From Empedobacter falsenii (lineage in GTDB: Bacteria; Bacteroidota; Bacteroidia; Flavobacteriales; Weeksellaceae), in the NCBI RefSeq assembly GCF_013488205.1, contig NZ_CP040908.1:458501-522500 (forward strand): a stretch of DNA of 64,000 nucleotides. Direction: 5' to 3'. Within the stretch, counting starts at the first letter, position 1. Every line of letters starts with the position of its first letter. The notes below the pieces were generated by a model. The model saw nothing but the letters and a program-made list of their open reading frames with translations, was not told the origin of the DNA and made no database searches. This document shows positions 48,520-57,612 of this stretch, piece after piece. The position numbers and the translations under genes were made by a program.

Positions 48520-49065
48520 TTATTTTTTATTATTACGATTAATTAAACGTACAATAAGCATAAGTAGTATACCACAACCAAAGAAACTGACAATTGACCA
48601 ATACCAATCTCGACCAAAATCTGTTTTTTGAATCACAGCAAACACGATAACAAATAATAAAATTGTTGCCAATTCGTTCATCATTCGCAGTTGAACAGAA
48701 GTGTATTTGAAAACTTTATTTTGAATTTGTTTCAACGTTCGCCAGCACCAAAAATGATAAATTAATAAAACACTTATCATTCCCAATTTACTTTTCATCC
48801 AAGGCATATGCAGCAAACCTTGATTTTTGTAAAGCATATTCAATCCCATTGTAATCAAAATAACCAAAGCAGGAGCGGTAATTACATTCCATAATTTTTT
48901 CTCCATGTAGGTATATTGATCCTGCAAAATTGATTTTTTTGGTTCTTCCATTTGTTGCGTTTCTGTATGATAAATCATTAAACGAACAATGTAAAATAAA
49001 CCAGCAAAGTAACTTACCACGAAGATAACGTGTATTGCTTTGTATATTAAATAATTATAAGTCAT
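48520..49065 (-). CDS. hemJ: HemJ-type protoporphyrinogen IX oxidase
   Basis: HemJ oxidises protoporphyrinogen IX to protoporphyrin IX in the inner membrane, the step before ferrochelatase. The 181-residue protein has four hydrophobic helices; helix one carries the conserved His (KAIHVIFVVSYFAGLFYIVRLMIYH) and the last helices carry LRMMNELATILLFVIVFAVI. It was assigned by these motifs and not as a copper protein, although the family is often labelled CopD-like. The gldF start lies 1 nt after its stop. Confidence 0.85.
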   Translation of the reverse strand: MTYNYLIYKAIHVIFVVSYFAGLFYIVRLMIYHTETQQMEEPKKSILQDQYTYMEKKLWNVITAPALVILITMGLNMLYKNQGLLHMPWMKSKLGMISVLLIYHFWCWRTLKQIQNKVFKYTSVQLRMMNELATILLFVIVFAVIQKTDFGRDWYWSIVSFFGCGILLMLIVRLINRNNKK

Positions 49066-49105
49066 ATAGTTATTGTAAACTCTCTAATACTAAATTTTCT
49101 CAGCG

Positions 49106-49948
49106 TTAATTTTCAAATTCAATTGTAATTGTATCGTTTTTCTTCAATCCCATTAACTGATTCGCACCTCCTGATATCGTTGGATTACTTTTGTATAAAG
49201 TAACTTCTAAGAATCCTGCCGAATTAAACAAACACAATGTTCGCCCAAAAGCTTGCACTTCTTTGTTAAAATCTTGTACAACTTCGTTGTAATGCTCATA
49301 AATAACAGTAATATCGGTCATCGAGAAATCTTTTTGACGAAGCAAAATTTTATATTTTCTGTCTTGTGCAATTTCATCGAAAAAATCTTTTGAAATATTA
49401 CTTACAACATTCCCAAAATGATCAATATAAATCACATTTCCTATGATATATTTATCATCGCGATAAATTGGTTTCAACTCATTCAATTGTTTCATTTCTG
49501 TACGTTTGTTCCCTAAAAGAGCCGGAACTCCGCCACGCGCCAAGTGACATGCAACTGGCACAAAACAATTTTTCATTGGAAATAGACTGTCTATTCCTTC
49601 TGGATAAGCAGTGATTTCGTAAATTTCTTCTGGTTGATTTTTTTGACAAATCAAGGATAAAATTCCATTATCTGCACAAATAAAATAATGATGATTGATT
49701 AATGCACAAATTGGCTTTTGATAAGGCGTACTTAAGGCATTAATCCCAATAATATGTATAGTTCCTTCAGGAAATTCTTCGTAAGAATTACGAATGATAT
49801 AGGCAGCTTCAGATAAATCATAAGGATTAACATGATGCGAAATATCTACAATTGTAACATCGGCCAATTCCTTTAGAATTGCGCCTTTAACGCTAGAAAC
49901 AAAGTAATCTTTGACTCCAAAATCCGATGTTAATGTAATAATTGCCAC
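49106..49948 (-). CDS. SAM hydroxide adenosyltransferase (DUF62)
   Basis: The 280-residue protein should split S-adenosylmethionine into adenosine and methionine. The family start MAIITLTSDFGVKDYFVSSVKGAIL with the conserved Asp (SDFG), the SHHVNPYDLSEAAYIIRNSY segment and the C-terminal IDHFGNVVSNI motif are visible. No fluorinase-type halide insert is apparent. It begins at 49948 on the minus strand, divergent from phoH, and is 40 nt upstream of hemJ, so it probably begins this minus-strand operon. Confidence 0.88.
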   Translation of the reverse strand: MAIITLTSDFGVKDYFVSSVKGAILKELADVTIVDISHHVNPYDLSEAAYIIRNSYEEFPEGTIHIIGINALSTPYQKPICALINHHYFICADNGILSLICQKNQPEEIYEITAYPEGIDSLFPMKNCFVPVACHLARGGVPALLGNKRTEMKQLNELKPIYRDDKYIIGNVIYIDHFGNVVSNISKDFFDEIAQDRKYKILLRQKDFSMTDITVIYEHYNEVVQDFNKEVQAFGRTLCLFNSAGFLEVTLYKSNPTISGGANQLMGLKKNDTITIEFEN

Positions 49949-49988
49949 TATTCTCTAATAATTAGCAAATATATTGTTTATTATTCTT

Positions 49989-49996
49989 TATTTTTG
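49989..49996 (+). promoter_or_regulatory. -7 element of phoH
   Basis: TATTTTTG matches TAnnTTTG. With a start near 50002 it excludes the upstream TTG codon at 49974 and supports a TTG start at 50025. No convincing -33 element was seen. Confidence 0.45.
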
Positions 49997-50024
49997 TGTA
50001 AGTGAACCAAAAAAACAATCTCAT

Positions 50025-50999
50025 TTGACAGAAATTAATATTGAATTAGCCGAAATTAATGCTCAAGATTTTTATGGTGCTAATAATGAACATCTAAAAA
50101 GAATCAAAGAATATTATCCAAAATTAAAGATTGTTGCTCGCGGAAGAGAGTTGACAGTATTTGGAAATGAAGATGTTCTGAAAGTATTTGACCAAAAAAT
50201 GCAAAGAGTAATTCAGCATATTCACAAATACAATCGACTATCTGATCGCGAACTCGAAATCATTATGACCGAAGATAATAATGAAATGCTTCAAATGAAA
50301 AAAGAAGACGAAATTATTGTACACGGTGTAAATGGTAAAATCATCAAACCTCAAACGCCTAATCAACAAAAGCTGGTACAAACTGTTTACAACAAAGATA
50401 TGGTCTTTGCAATTGGACCTGCTGGTACGGGAAAAACCTATACGGCTGTTGCATTGGCGGTACAAGCGTTGAAGAACAAAGAAGTTCGCCGAATTATTAT
50501 GACGCGTCCTGCTGTAGAAGCTGGAGAAAATTTAGGTTTTTTACCAGGTGATATGAAAGATAAATTAGATCCATATTTACAACCTTTGTACGATGCGTTG
50601 AAAGATATGATTCCGTTCGAGAAGCTTTCGTCTTATACAGAAAAAGGAGTGATAGAAGTTGCGCCTTTAGCATTTATGCGTGGTCGAACGTTGGACGGAG
50701 CTTTTGTAATTCTTGATGAAGCACAAAATACAACGTATGCCCAGATGAAAATGTTTTTGACGCGTATGGGAAAAAATTCTAAATTTATTATCACAGGAGA
50801 TCCTGGTCAGGTCGATTTACCACCAAAACAAAAATCTGGTTTACGTGAAGCGATTAATATATTGAAAGATGTAAAAGATATCGGATTTATTTATTTGGAT
50901 GATAAAGATGTTGTTCGACACAAGATTGTTCGCGAAGTCTTGAAAGCTTACAAAGTGAGTGAAGATAAAGAGCGAGAGAAAATAGATATAAAAAAGTAA
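50025..50999 (+). CDS. PhoH family ATPase, probable TTG start
   Basis: A 324-residue P-loop ATPase/RNA-helicase-like protein. An N-terminal domain (LKIVARGRELTVFGNEDVLKVF) precedes the ATPase with Walker A GPAGTGKT (about residue 130), Walker B FVILDEAQN (about 220) and the sensor GDPGQVDLP. The conserved protein begins near TEINIELAEINAQDFYGANNEH, right after the TTG at 50025; no ATG is available in that region. PhoH proteins are tied to RNA metabolism, often with YbeY; ybeY is not nearby. Confidence 0.9.
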   Translation: MTEINIELAEINAQDFYGANNEHLKRIKEYYPKLKIVARGRELTVFGNEDVLKVFDQKMQRVIQHIHKYNRLSDRELEIIMTEDNNEMLQMKKEDEIIVHGVNGKIIKPQTPNQQKLVQTVYNKDMVFAIGPAGTGKTYTAVALAVQALKNKEVRRIIMTRPAVEAGENLGFLPGDMKDKLDPYLQPLYDALKDMIPFEKLSSYTEKGVIEVAPLAFMRGRTLDGAFVILDEAQNTTYAQMKMFLTRMGKNSKFIITGDPGQVDLPPKQKSGLREAINILKDVKDIGFIYLDDKDVVRHKIVREVLKAYKVSEDKEREKIDIKK

Positions 51000-51003
51000 A
51001 TCA

Positions 51004-51037
51004 AAAAGCCAATTGTTTCTAAGAGCAATTGGCTTTT
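51004..51037 (+). terminator. Terminator of phoH
   Basis: AAAAGCCAATTG (51004-51015) with CAATTGGCTTTT (51026-51037), a perfect 12-bp stem, loop 10 nt. It also stops the opposing small gene at 51068. Confidence 0.85.
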
Positions 51038-51067
51038 CGATTTAATATTTATGGCAGAATATTAAAT

Positions 51068-51241
51068 TTATTCTTTTAGTGGATTAGTTTTTAAAGTAAA
51101 ACCTAAAATGTTAAACGCTAATCCTATTGGCAAAATCATTCCTGCAATTAAGCTCATTCTATTAGAATCAGAAAATTCTAAGATTAATAAAATTGAAGTT
51201 AATATTAAAACTAATCCCGTTATATATAATATGTTTTTCAT
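51068..51241 (-). CDS. Small two-helix membrane protein, 57 residues
   Basis: Read on the minus strand from the ATG at 51241, the frame gives MKNILYITGLVLILTSILLI, then LEFSDSNRMSLIAGMILPIG, then LAFNILGFTLKTNPLKE and a TAA. Two hydrophobic helices (about residues 4-22 and 30-50) are joined by a polar turn. I do not recognise it. Nothing else is seen in this 370-base gap apart from a TGTCATTCCAAC repeat fragment at 51325, so it is offered as a likely small gene. Confidence 0.55.
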   Translation of the reverse strand: MKNILYITGLVLILTSILLILEFSDSNRMSLIAGMILPIGLAFNILGFTLKTNPLKE

Positions 51242-51324
51242 TTTATTATAAATTGTAATTCAATCAAATATAATGATTTATTTCTAATTTTTGTAAAAAA
51301 TATTCAATTCTAAAATCAAGTAAA

Positions 51325-51350
51325 TGTCATTCCAACAAAAGGGGAAATCT
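51325..51350. repeat. Fragment of the TGTCATTCC intergenic repeat
   Basis: It begins TGTCATTCCAAC and ends AAATCT, and corresponds to the fuller copy at 44391-44416 with several changes. No hairpin module accompanies it here. The remaining sequence from 51242 to 51446 is AT-rich without a clear promoter. Confidence 0.45.
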
Positions 51351-51446
51351 AAAATAAACTTATAACTAACAACTCAACACTTAAAACTTTTTCACATCAA
51401 CCAACCTTTTTGTAATTTGTTGCATCTAACTTACAAATCAAACAAT

Positions 51447-54359
51447 ATGAAAAAGTTATTTTCTTTTTTCTTCGTTTTTGTTGGAATGTTTTTTTCTACA
51501 AAAATAAATGCGCAAGATATTCGAATCGGATTTCCGCGTATCGAAATCGGTGAACGCCCAGACGAAAATTCTGTGAGTTTGCAATCGATGGATGTACAAA
51601 TTGAGATTTTTGGAAATTTAGCCAAAACGACAACAACTTTAGTTTTTATGAATTCGTCAAGTCGAAATCTCGAAGGGAATTTAGTTTTTCCTTTGCCCGA
51701 AAACACGACGGTTAATGGATATGCAATTGATATTAATGGAAAATTGCGAAATGCAGTTCCCGTTACAAAAGCGCGTGCGGTTGAGGTTTTCGAAAGTATT
51801 CAGAAGCAAAATATCGATCCCGGAATTATCGAAAAAGTAGAAGGAAATAATTTCCGAACTCGAATTTCTCCGATTCCAGCAAAAGGTTCGCGTACGATTC
51901 AGTTGTCATATTACCAAGAATTGAAATTGGATAAATCGTCGTATCAATATCATTTGCCATTAGATTCTTCGAAGAAGATTGCGAAGTTTAATTTGACAAC
52001 AAAAGTGTACAATGCTGCTGAAAAACCGCAATTAATTGAAACGCCAGATGGCTCGTTCAATTTTTCTGAAAATAGTAATATATATGAAGCAAATTTGTCG
52101 AAAACAGATTTTACACCTAAAAAATCATTAATTATTAATCTTCCAAAATCGCCGAATAATGTAGAATCTTTTGTTCAGAAAAATGTAGATGGTTCGGTTT
52201 ATTTTTATGCGAATTTATTGGTTGATGCAAAATCTCAACCAAAAGTTTGGTCAAAAAATATCGGAATAATTTGGGATAATTCGTTAAGTGGTTTGAAACG
52301 AAATCATCAAAAAGAATTAGAATTTTTAGATAAAATTATTTCTCAACAAAAAAATCTAAATATTGAAGTTTCGTTGTTGAATATTTCTTTGGAAAAATCG
52401 AGATTGTTTCAAATTAAAAATGGTGATTGGTCTGAATTGAAAAAATATTTGGAAAATGTGACATATGATGGAGGAACAAATTATGCAAAAATTCTTCCAA
52501 CAAATCTGAAAGCAGACGAATATCTTTTGTTTTCTGATGGAATTTCATCTTTTGGCTCGAATATTTTTAATATCGATAAATCTTTCTATACAATTGCGTC
52601 TTCGCCGACTTCTAATTATGGTGTTTTGAAAATGATTGCGCAAAAAGCTGGTGGAAAATTTATCAATCTAAATGAAAATTCTGTAGAAAATGCGTTCAAA
52701 CAAATCAATGAAAGTTCGGTTCAATTCTTAGGAATTATCAATAATACAGCAGGAGAAGTTTATCCAATTTCGACAAATGATGTGAACAATGGAATTTCGA
52801 TTGCGGGAATTTCTCAGTATCCAAATGCAAAATTAACGATGATGTTTGGACGAAATGGAAAAGTGGAATTCAACAAAGAATTGGATTTGAGTAAATCAAC
52901 TCAAAATCTTGAAATTAGTAAAATTTGGGCGCAAAGCAAAGTGAATTATTTGGAATTGAATCCAGAGCAAAATAAAACTGAAATTGAAGAAATTGGGAAA
53001 CAATTTTCGATTGTAACATCGAATACAAGTTTGATTGTTTTGGAAAATGTTTCGGATTATGTAAAGTATAAAATCAATCCACCAGCGGAATTGCAAAATG
53101 AATTTAATAAATTATCGAAACAAGGTTTTGAACAAAAAGAAACTCGAAAAGCTGATTTGTTGAAAAATGCAATTGTGAAAGCAAAGGAATTGAAAGAGTG
53201 GTGGAAGAAAGATTTTAAATATGTAAAACCAAAATATCCAAAGCCTGTTACGGATTCTATAACTTATTTAGAAGAGACTGCGCAAGTGAATATGGTAATG
53301 CCAGAACCAAGAGCTATGGCTGCAATGGAAGTTAGAACTGAAGGAAGTCCAACTACAACATCTAATATGAGAATTAGAGGAGCGTCAAGTTTGAATAATT
53401 CTGTTGATAAAAAAATGAAGGATGAATCATCAGCTTCGGTTCCAGAAATTAAAATAGTCAATGTAAAATCGGATAAACAATACATGAAGTTGATAGAAGC
53501 GTCTAAAAATCCATATCAAACTTATTTAGATTTGAGAAAAGATTATGCCGAAACACCTGCGTATTATTTTGATGTGGCAACATTTTTCTTTCAGAAAAAA
53601 GAAAAAGAAACTGGTCTTAAAATTTTAAGCTCGATTGCAGATTTAGGTTTGGAAGATGCTGAATTGTATAAAATGTTAGCGTACAAATTGAAAGAAATTG
53701 AGGAGTATCAAACAGAATTATTTATCACGAAAAAAGTATTAGATTGGCGACCTTTTGATGCGCAAAGTTATAGAGATTATGCGTTGTCGTTACAAGATAA
53801 TGAGCAATATCAATCGGCTTTAGAGCATTTATATAAAGTATTGACCAACGATTATTCGATAGAAATTGCTAATCGTGATCGAGATATTACAGAGATTATT
53901 GTTCCTGAAATTAATAATTTGATTTCGCTTCATCGAAAAGAATTGAATTTATCGAAAATTAATAAAGATATCATTGTTGATATTCCGGTTGATATTCGTG
54001 TGGTGATGAATTGGAATAAAGATATGACCGATATTGATTTGTGGGTGACGGATCCAAATGGCGAGAAATGTTTTTACGGACATCGTACAACTGCGATTGG
54101 TGGACGAATGAGTGAGGATGTGACGCAAGGTTTCGGACCAGAACAATTTATGTTAAAAAAAGCGATCAAAGGAAAATATAAAATAGAAACGAATTTTTTC
54201 GGAGAAAGACAAATGAGTATTTCAGGGCCAACAACTATTTCGGCAGAGATTTACTTGATGTATAGCTCAGGAAAACAAGTGAAGAAAATGATTACTTTCC
54301 AGAATAACAAGCCAAATTCTGGCGGCGAAGGAATTTTGGTTGGTGAATTTGAATTTTAG
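51447..54359 (+). CDS. VIT/VWA-domain surface protein with TPR-like and DUF2135 regions
   Basis: The 970-residue exported protein has a signal peptide (MKKLFSFFFVFVGMFFSTKINA), a VIT domain (about 25-150; LEGNLVFPLPENTTVNGYAIDINGKLRNAVPVTKARAVEVFE) and a VWA-like domain with a metal-site DNSLS (near residue 276), GGTN and FSDGISSFG. Middle: a helical TPR-like part (about 690-830; LYKMLAYKLKEIEEYQTELF). End: DUF2135 (DIDLWVTDPNGEKCFYGHRTTAIGG). A short segment near residue 640 (SNMRIRGASSLNNS) resembles the plug start of SusC receptors. The ATG at 51447 gives the signal peptide; an upstream frame start at 51417 is less likely. Function unknown, likely adhesion or complex assembly outside the cell. 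Confidence 0.88.
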   Translation: MKKLFSFFFVFVGMFFSTKINAQDIRIGFPRIEIGERPDENSVSLQSMDVQIEIFGNLAKTTTTLVFMNSSSRNLEGNLVFPLPENTTVNGYAIDINGKLRNAVPVTKARAVEVFESIQKQNIDPGIIEKVEGNNFRTRISPIPAKGSRTIQLSYYQELKLDKSSYQYHLPLDSSKKIAKFNLTTKVYNAAEKPQLIETPDGSFNFSENSNIYEANLSKTDFTPKKSLIINLPKSPNNVESFVQKNVDGSVYFYANLLVDAKSQPKVWSKNIGIIWDNSLSGLKRNHQKELEFLDKIISQQKNLNIEVSLLNISLEKSRLFQIKNGDWSELKKYLENVTYDGGTNYAKILPTNLKADEYLLFSDGISSFGSNIFNIDKSFYTIASSPTSNYGVLKMIAQKAGGKFINLNENSVENAFKQINESSVQFLGIINNTAGEVYPISTNDVNNGISIAGISQYPNAKLTMMFGRNGKVEFNKELDLSKSTQNLEISKIWAQSKVNYLELNPEQNKTEIEEIGKQFSIVTSNTSLIVLENVSDYVKYKINPPAELQNEFNKLSKQGFEQKETRKADLLKNAIVKAKELKEWWKKDFKYVKPKYPKPVTDSITYLEETAQVNMVMPEPRAMAAMEVRTEGSPTTTSNMRIRGASSLNNSVDKKMKDESSASVPEIKIVNVKSDKQYMKLIEASKNPYQTYLDLRKDYAETPAYYFDVATFFFQKKEKETGLKILSSIADLGLEDAELYKMLAYKLKEIEEYQTELFITKKVLDWRPFDAQSYRDYALSLQDNEQYQSALEHLYKVLTNDYSIEIANRDRDITEIIVPEINNLISLHRKELNLSKINKDIIVDIPVDIRVVMNWNKDMTDIDLWVTDPNGEKCFYGHRTTAIGGRMSEDVTQGFGPEQFMLKKAIKGKYKIETNFFGERQMSISGPTTISAEIYLMYSSGKQVKKMITFQNNKPNSGGEGILVGEFEF

Positions 54360-54366
54360 TAAATGG

Positions 54367-54398
54367 AAAAGGAATCTTGAAAGAGATTCCTTTTTTTT
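54367..54398 (+). terminator. Terminator of the VIT-protein gene
   Basis: AAAAGGAATCT (54367-54377) with AGATTCCTTTT (54384-54394), followed by four more T. The opposing yifB gene stops at 54439 on the minus strand. Confidence 0.85.
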
Positions 54399-54438
54399 GC
54401 ATAACGCATAATTCATCATTCATCATTAATAATTAAAC

Positions 54439-55965
54439 TCACATCCACTGATTTCGATCCAAACTTCTGTACTGAATAGCTTCACTAATATGTTTTGAAA
54501 GAATAGTTTCAGAATTATCTAAATCTGCAATTGTTCGTCCAACCCTAATAATTCGATCATACGCACGAGCAGAAAGATTTAATTTTTCCATAACAACTTT
54601 GATTAAATGCTTCGAATGATCATCTAAATCACAAAAAGTATCCAACTCTTTTGGTCCCATTTGCGAGTTGTAATGGACTTTTGTATTTTCAAATCGTTTG
54701 GTCTGGATATTTCTTGCATTAATGACACGTTCACGAATCACAGCACTTTTTTCGCCACGACGTTCTTGCGACAAATCATCAAACGGAACAGGATTCACTT
54801 CGATATGTAAATCAATTCGGTCCAAAAGTGGTCCAGAAATTTTATTCATATAACGTTGCATTTCCGCTAAAGAGGAAGTGTTGTTTGGATCATCCATAAA
54901 ATAACCGCTCGGACTTGGATTCATAGAAGCTACTAACATAAAACTCGCAGGATAATTCACAGTGAATTTTGCCCTCGAAATTGTGACTTCTCGATCTTCC
55001 AAAGGTTGACGCATAACTTCTAAAACAGTTCGCTTAAATTCGGGTAATTCATCCAAAAACAAAACACCATTATGCGCCAAAGAAATTTCTCCAGGTTGTG
55101 GATAAGAACCACCGCCGACTAAGGCGACATCCGATATAGAATGATGTGGACTAGAAAAAGGACGACTTACAATTAATGATTTGTTAGATAATTTTCCAGC
55201 AACGCTATGAATTTTTGTTGTTTCGAGCGCTTCTTGTACGGTCATTTTCGGAAGAATTGAAGCAATTCGTTTGGCTAACATTGTTTTTCCACTTCCTGGA
55301 GGACCGATCAAAATAATGTTATGTCCTCCTGCAGCAGCGATTTCCATCGCACGTTTTACATTTTCTTGACCTTTTACATCAGCAAAATCGAAAGGATAAT
55401 TATTCATTTCACTAAAAAAATAATCATCTAAATTAACTTGATGAGGTTGTAAAATGATTTCTTCGTTAAAATAATCAACAACTTCTCTGATGTTATTAAC
55501 CGCAAAAACATCGATTCCTTCTACAACAGCTGCTTCGTCTGCATTTTGTTTGGGTAAAATAATTCCTTCGAAACCTTCTTCTTTTGCTTGTATTGCAATC
55601 GGCAATGCACCTTTTATAGGTCGAAGTGAACCATCTAGCGATAATTCGCCCATCATTATAAATTTATGGAGTTGTTCAGAATTTACTTGCTCCGAAGCTG
55701 CTAAAATTCCAATTGCGATTGGTAAATCATAGGCAGAACCTTCTTTTTGTAAATCTGCTGGCGCCATATTAATCGTGATTTTTTTACCAGGTAATTTCAA
55801 ATTAGAATTTTTTAGTGCAGCATTTATCCTAAAATTACTTTCTTTTATTGCGCTATCGGGCAAACCAACCAAATGATACCCGACACCTTGATCAATATTA
55901 ACTTCCACAATAATTGTTTTTGCGGAAACTCCGAAAATAGCACTTGCAAAAATTTTCACTAACAT
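54439..55965 (-). CDS. YifB/ComM-type magnesium-chelatase-like AAA ATPase
   Basis: A 508-residue protein with an N-terminal Lon-protease-like domain (about 1-170; LVGLPDSAIKESNFRINAALKNS), an AAA ATPase with Walker A GPPGSGKTMLAKRIASILP (about 220) and Walker B NGVLFLDELPEF (about 295), and a C-terminal Mg-chelatase domain (LSARAYDRIIRVGRTIADLD). ComM relatives help branch migration during natural transformation in Haemophilus and Vibrio; the role in Bacteroidota is not proven. Single gene; cytidine deaminase diverges from it. Confidence 0.9.
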   Translation of the reverse strand: MLVKIFASAIFGVSAKTIIVEVNIDQGVGYHLVGLPDSAIKESNFRINAALKNSNLKLPGKKITINMAPADLQKEGSAYDLPIAIGILAASEQVNSEQLHKFIMMGELSLDGSLRPIKGALPIAIQAKEEGFEGIILPKQNADEAAVVEGIDVFAVNNIREVVDYFNEEIILQPHQVNLDDYFFSEMNNYPFDFADVKGQENVKRAMEIAAAGGHNIILIGPPGSGKTMLAKRIASILPKMTVQEALETTKIHSVAGKLSNKSLIVSRPFSSPHHSISDVALVGGGSYPQPGEISLAHNGVLFLDELPEFKRTVLEVMRQPLEDREVTISRAKFTVNYPASFMLVASMNPSPSGYFMDDPNNTSSLAEMQRYMNKISGPLLDRIDLHIEVNPVPFDDLSQERRGEKSAVIRERVINARNIQTKRFENTKVHYNSQMGPKELDTFCDLDDHSKHLIKVVMEKLNLSARAYDRIIRVGRTIADLDNSETILSKHISEAIQYRSLDRNQWM

Positions 55966-56072
55966 AAAATATTTTTTTATAAATTTACTTCCTTTTTCTA
56001 TTGAATAAAATAGCTGAAAGGATTTAAGTATTTAATAATTAATTAAATAATACACTTTGGTGTAAATTCTAT

Positions 56073-56546
56073 ATGAAAAAAGAAAAATATTCTTTTGAAT
56101 TTGAACGATTCGAGAGTAAATCTGAGCTTGCAGCAGAACAAAAAAAAGTAGTAGAAGAGGCTTATGATATTTCGTTGAATGCATATGCGCCTTATTCTAA
56201 TTTCAATGTTGGTGCATCTGTTCAATTAGAAAATGGAGAAATTTTTTCGAGTTCAAATCAAGAAAATGCTTCGTATCCAGTCGGAACTTGTGCCGAAAGA
56301 GGTTTATTGGCTTATGTAAATGCAAACTTCCCAAATATTAAGATTGAAAAATTGGCTGTTTCTACGCCAAATGTCAATTATCCATTGCCTCCATGCGGGA
56401 TGTGTCGTCAATATATTTTAGAGATCGAAAAGAAGCAATCGCAACCAATCGAAATTATTTTATCTGGAAAAGAAGGTGATGTTTTGGTGATAAATTCTGC
56501 TAAAGATTTGCTTCCATTGCATTTTACTGATGAATTTTTAGGGTAG
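56073..56546 (+). CDS. cdd: Cytidine deaminase
   Basis: The enzyme converts cytidine and deoxycytidine to uridine forms. The 157-residue protein has YAPYSNFNVGAS (residues about 40-51), the catalytic CAERGLL with zinc Cys and Glu (about 72-78), and PPCGMCRQYI (about 108-117), which gives the other two zinc Cys. An N-terminal extension of 25 residues precedes the core. Start at 56073 is the first ATG after the yifB divergent spacer. Confidence 0.94.
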   Translation: MKKEKYSFEFERFESKSELAAEQKKVVEEAYDISLNAYAPYSNFNVGASVQLENGEIFSSSNQENASYPVGTCAERGLLAYVNANFPNIKIEKLAVSTPNVNYPLPPCGMCRQYILEIEKKQSQPIEIILSGKEGDVLVINSAKDLLPLHFTDEFLG

Positions 56547-56550
56547 CAAT

Positions 56551-56581
56551 TTTGTACACTAAATAGATTAGTTTAAATTTG
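56551..56581 (+). promoter_or_regulatory. Promoter of pdhA-pdhC
   Basis: TTTG (56551-56554), 19 nt, TAAATTTG (56574-56581), a full match to the Bacteroidota consensus; start near 56588, about 15 nt before the pdhA ATG. Confidence 0.75.
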
Positions 56582-56602
56582 TTCCAACGGAATTGTGCAA
56601 TT

Positions 56603-57607
56603 ATGGAAAAATTAACGCAAGAAACGTACCTACAATGGTATCGTGATATGACTTTTTGGCGTCGCTTCGAAGATAAGTGTCGTTCATTATATTTAAAGCA
56701 AAAAATTAGAGGTTTCTTACATTTATACAATGGACAAGAAGCTTTACCAGCTGGTTTTATTCATGCAATGAAACCTGGAGTAGATCATGTGATTACTGCT
56801 TATCGTTGTCACGTTTGGCCTATGGCTTTGGGTGTAGATCCAAAACGTATTTTGGCTGAATTATGTGGTAAAGAAACAGGAACTTCTCATGGTTTAGGAG
56901 GATCTATGCACGTTTTCAGTAAAGAACATAATTTTTATGGAGGACACGGAATCGTTGGTGGACAAATTCCATTAGGAGCAGGAATTGCTTTTGGTGATAA
57001 ATTCTTCAACCGCGATGGTGTGACAATCTGTTTAATGGGAGATGGTGCAACTCGTCAAGGAACATTACATGAAACATTTAACATGGCGATGAACTGGAAA
57101 TTACCAGTTGTTTTTGTGTGCGAAAACAATCAATACGCTATGGGAACTTCTGTTTCTCGTACTGCAAACCACGAAGATATTTGGAAATTAGGTTTAGGAT
57201 ACGAAATGCCTTGTATGCCTGTAGATGGTATGGATCCTGTAAAAGTTGCAGAAGCAGCTTACGAAGCTATCGAAAGAGCGCGTCGTGGAGATGGACCAAC
57301 TTTCTTAGATGTACGTACATATCGTTATAGAGGTCACTCTATGTCTGATGCTGAGCCTTATCGTACAAAAGAAGAGGTAGAAGAGTACAAACAAGAAGAT
57401 CCAATCTTGAATGTTGAGAATCATATCTTAGTAAACAATTGGGCAACTAAAGAACAATTAGATGCAATTGTTGATGAAGTAAAAGTGATGGTAGAAGAAT
57501 GTGCAGAATTTGCAGAAAACTCTAACTATCCAGAAGAACACGTAATGTATGATTATATCTATTCAGAAGAAAATTATCCATTCTTAGATAAAATCGAAAA
57601 CAACTAA
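56603..57607 (+). CDS. pdhA: Pyruvate dehydrogenase E1 component subunit alpha
   Basis: E1alpha and E1beta decarboxylate pyruvate with thiamine diphosphate. The 334-residue product has the E1alpha motifs RGFLHLYNGQEALPAGF (about 34-50), SMHVFSKEHNFYGGHGIVGGQIPLGAG (about 101-127), the ThDP motif GDGATRQGTLHETFNMAMNWKLPVVFVCENN (about 143-173) and the phosphorylation-loop RYRGHSMSDAEPYRT. The frame extends upstream to 56579, but that start falls within the -7 element. E1beta (pdhB) does not follow; the E2 gene does. Confidence 0.95.
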   Translation: MEKLTQETYLQWYRDMTFWRRFEDKCRSLYLKQKIRGFLHLYNGQEALPAGFIHAMKPGVDHVITAYRCHVWPMALGVDPKRILAELCGKETGTSHGLGGSMHVFSKEHNFYGGHGIVGGQIPLGAGIAFGDKFFNRDGVTICLMGDGATRQGTLHETFNMAMNWKLPVVFVCENNQYAMGTSVSRTANHEDIWKLGLGYEMPCMPVDGMDPVKVAEAAYEAIERARRGDGPTFLDVRTYRYRGHSMSDAEPYRTKEEVEEYKQEDPILNVENHILVNNWATKEQLDAIVDEVKVMVEECAEFAENSNYPEEHVMYDYIYSEENYPFLDKIENN

Positions 57608-57612
57608 AAACC

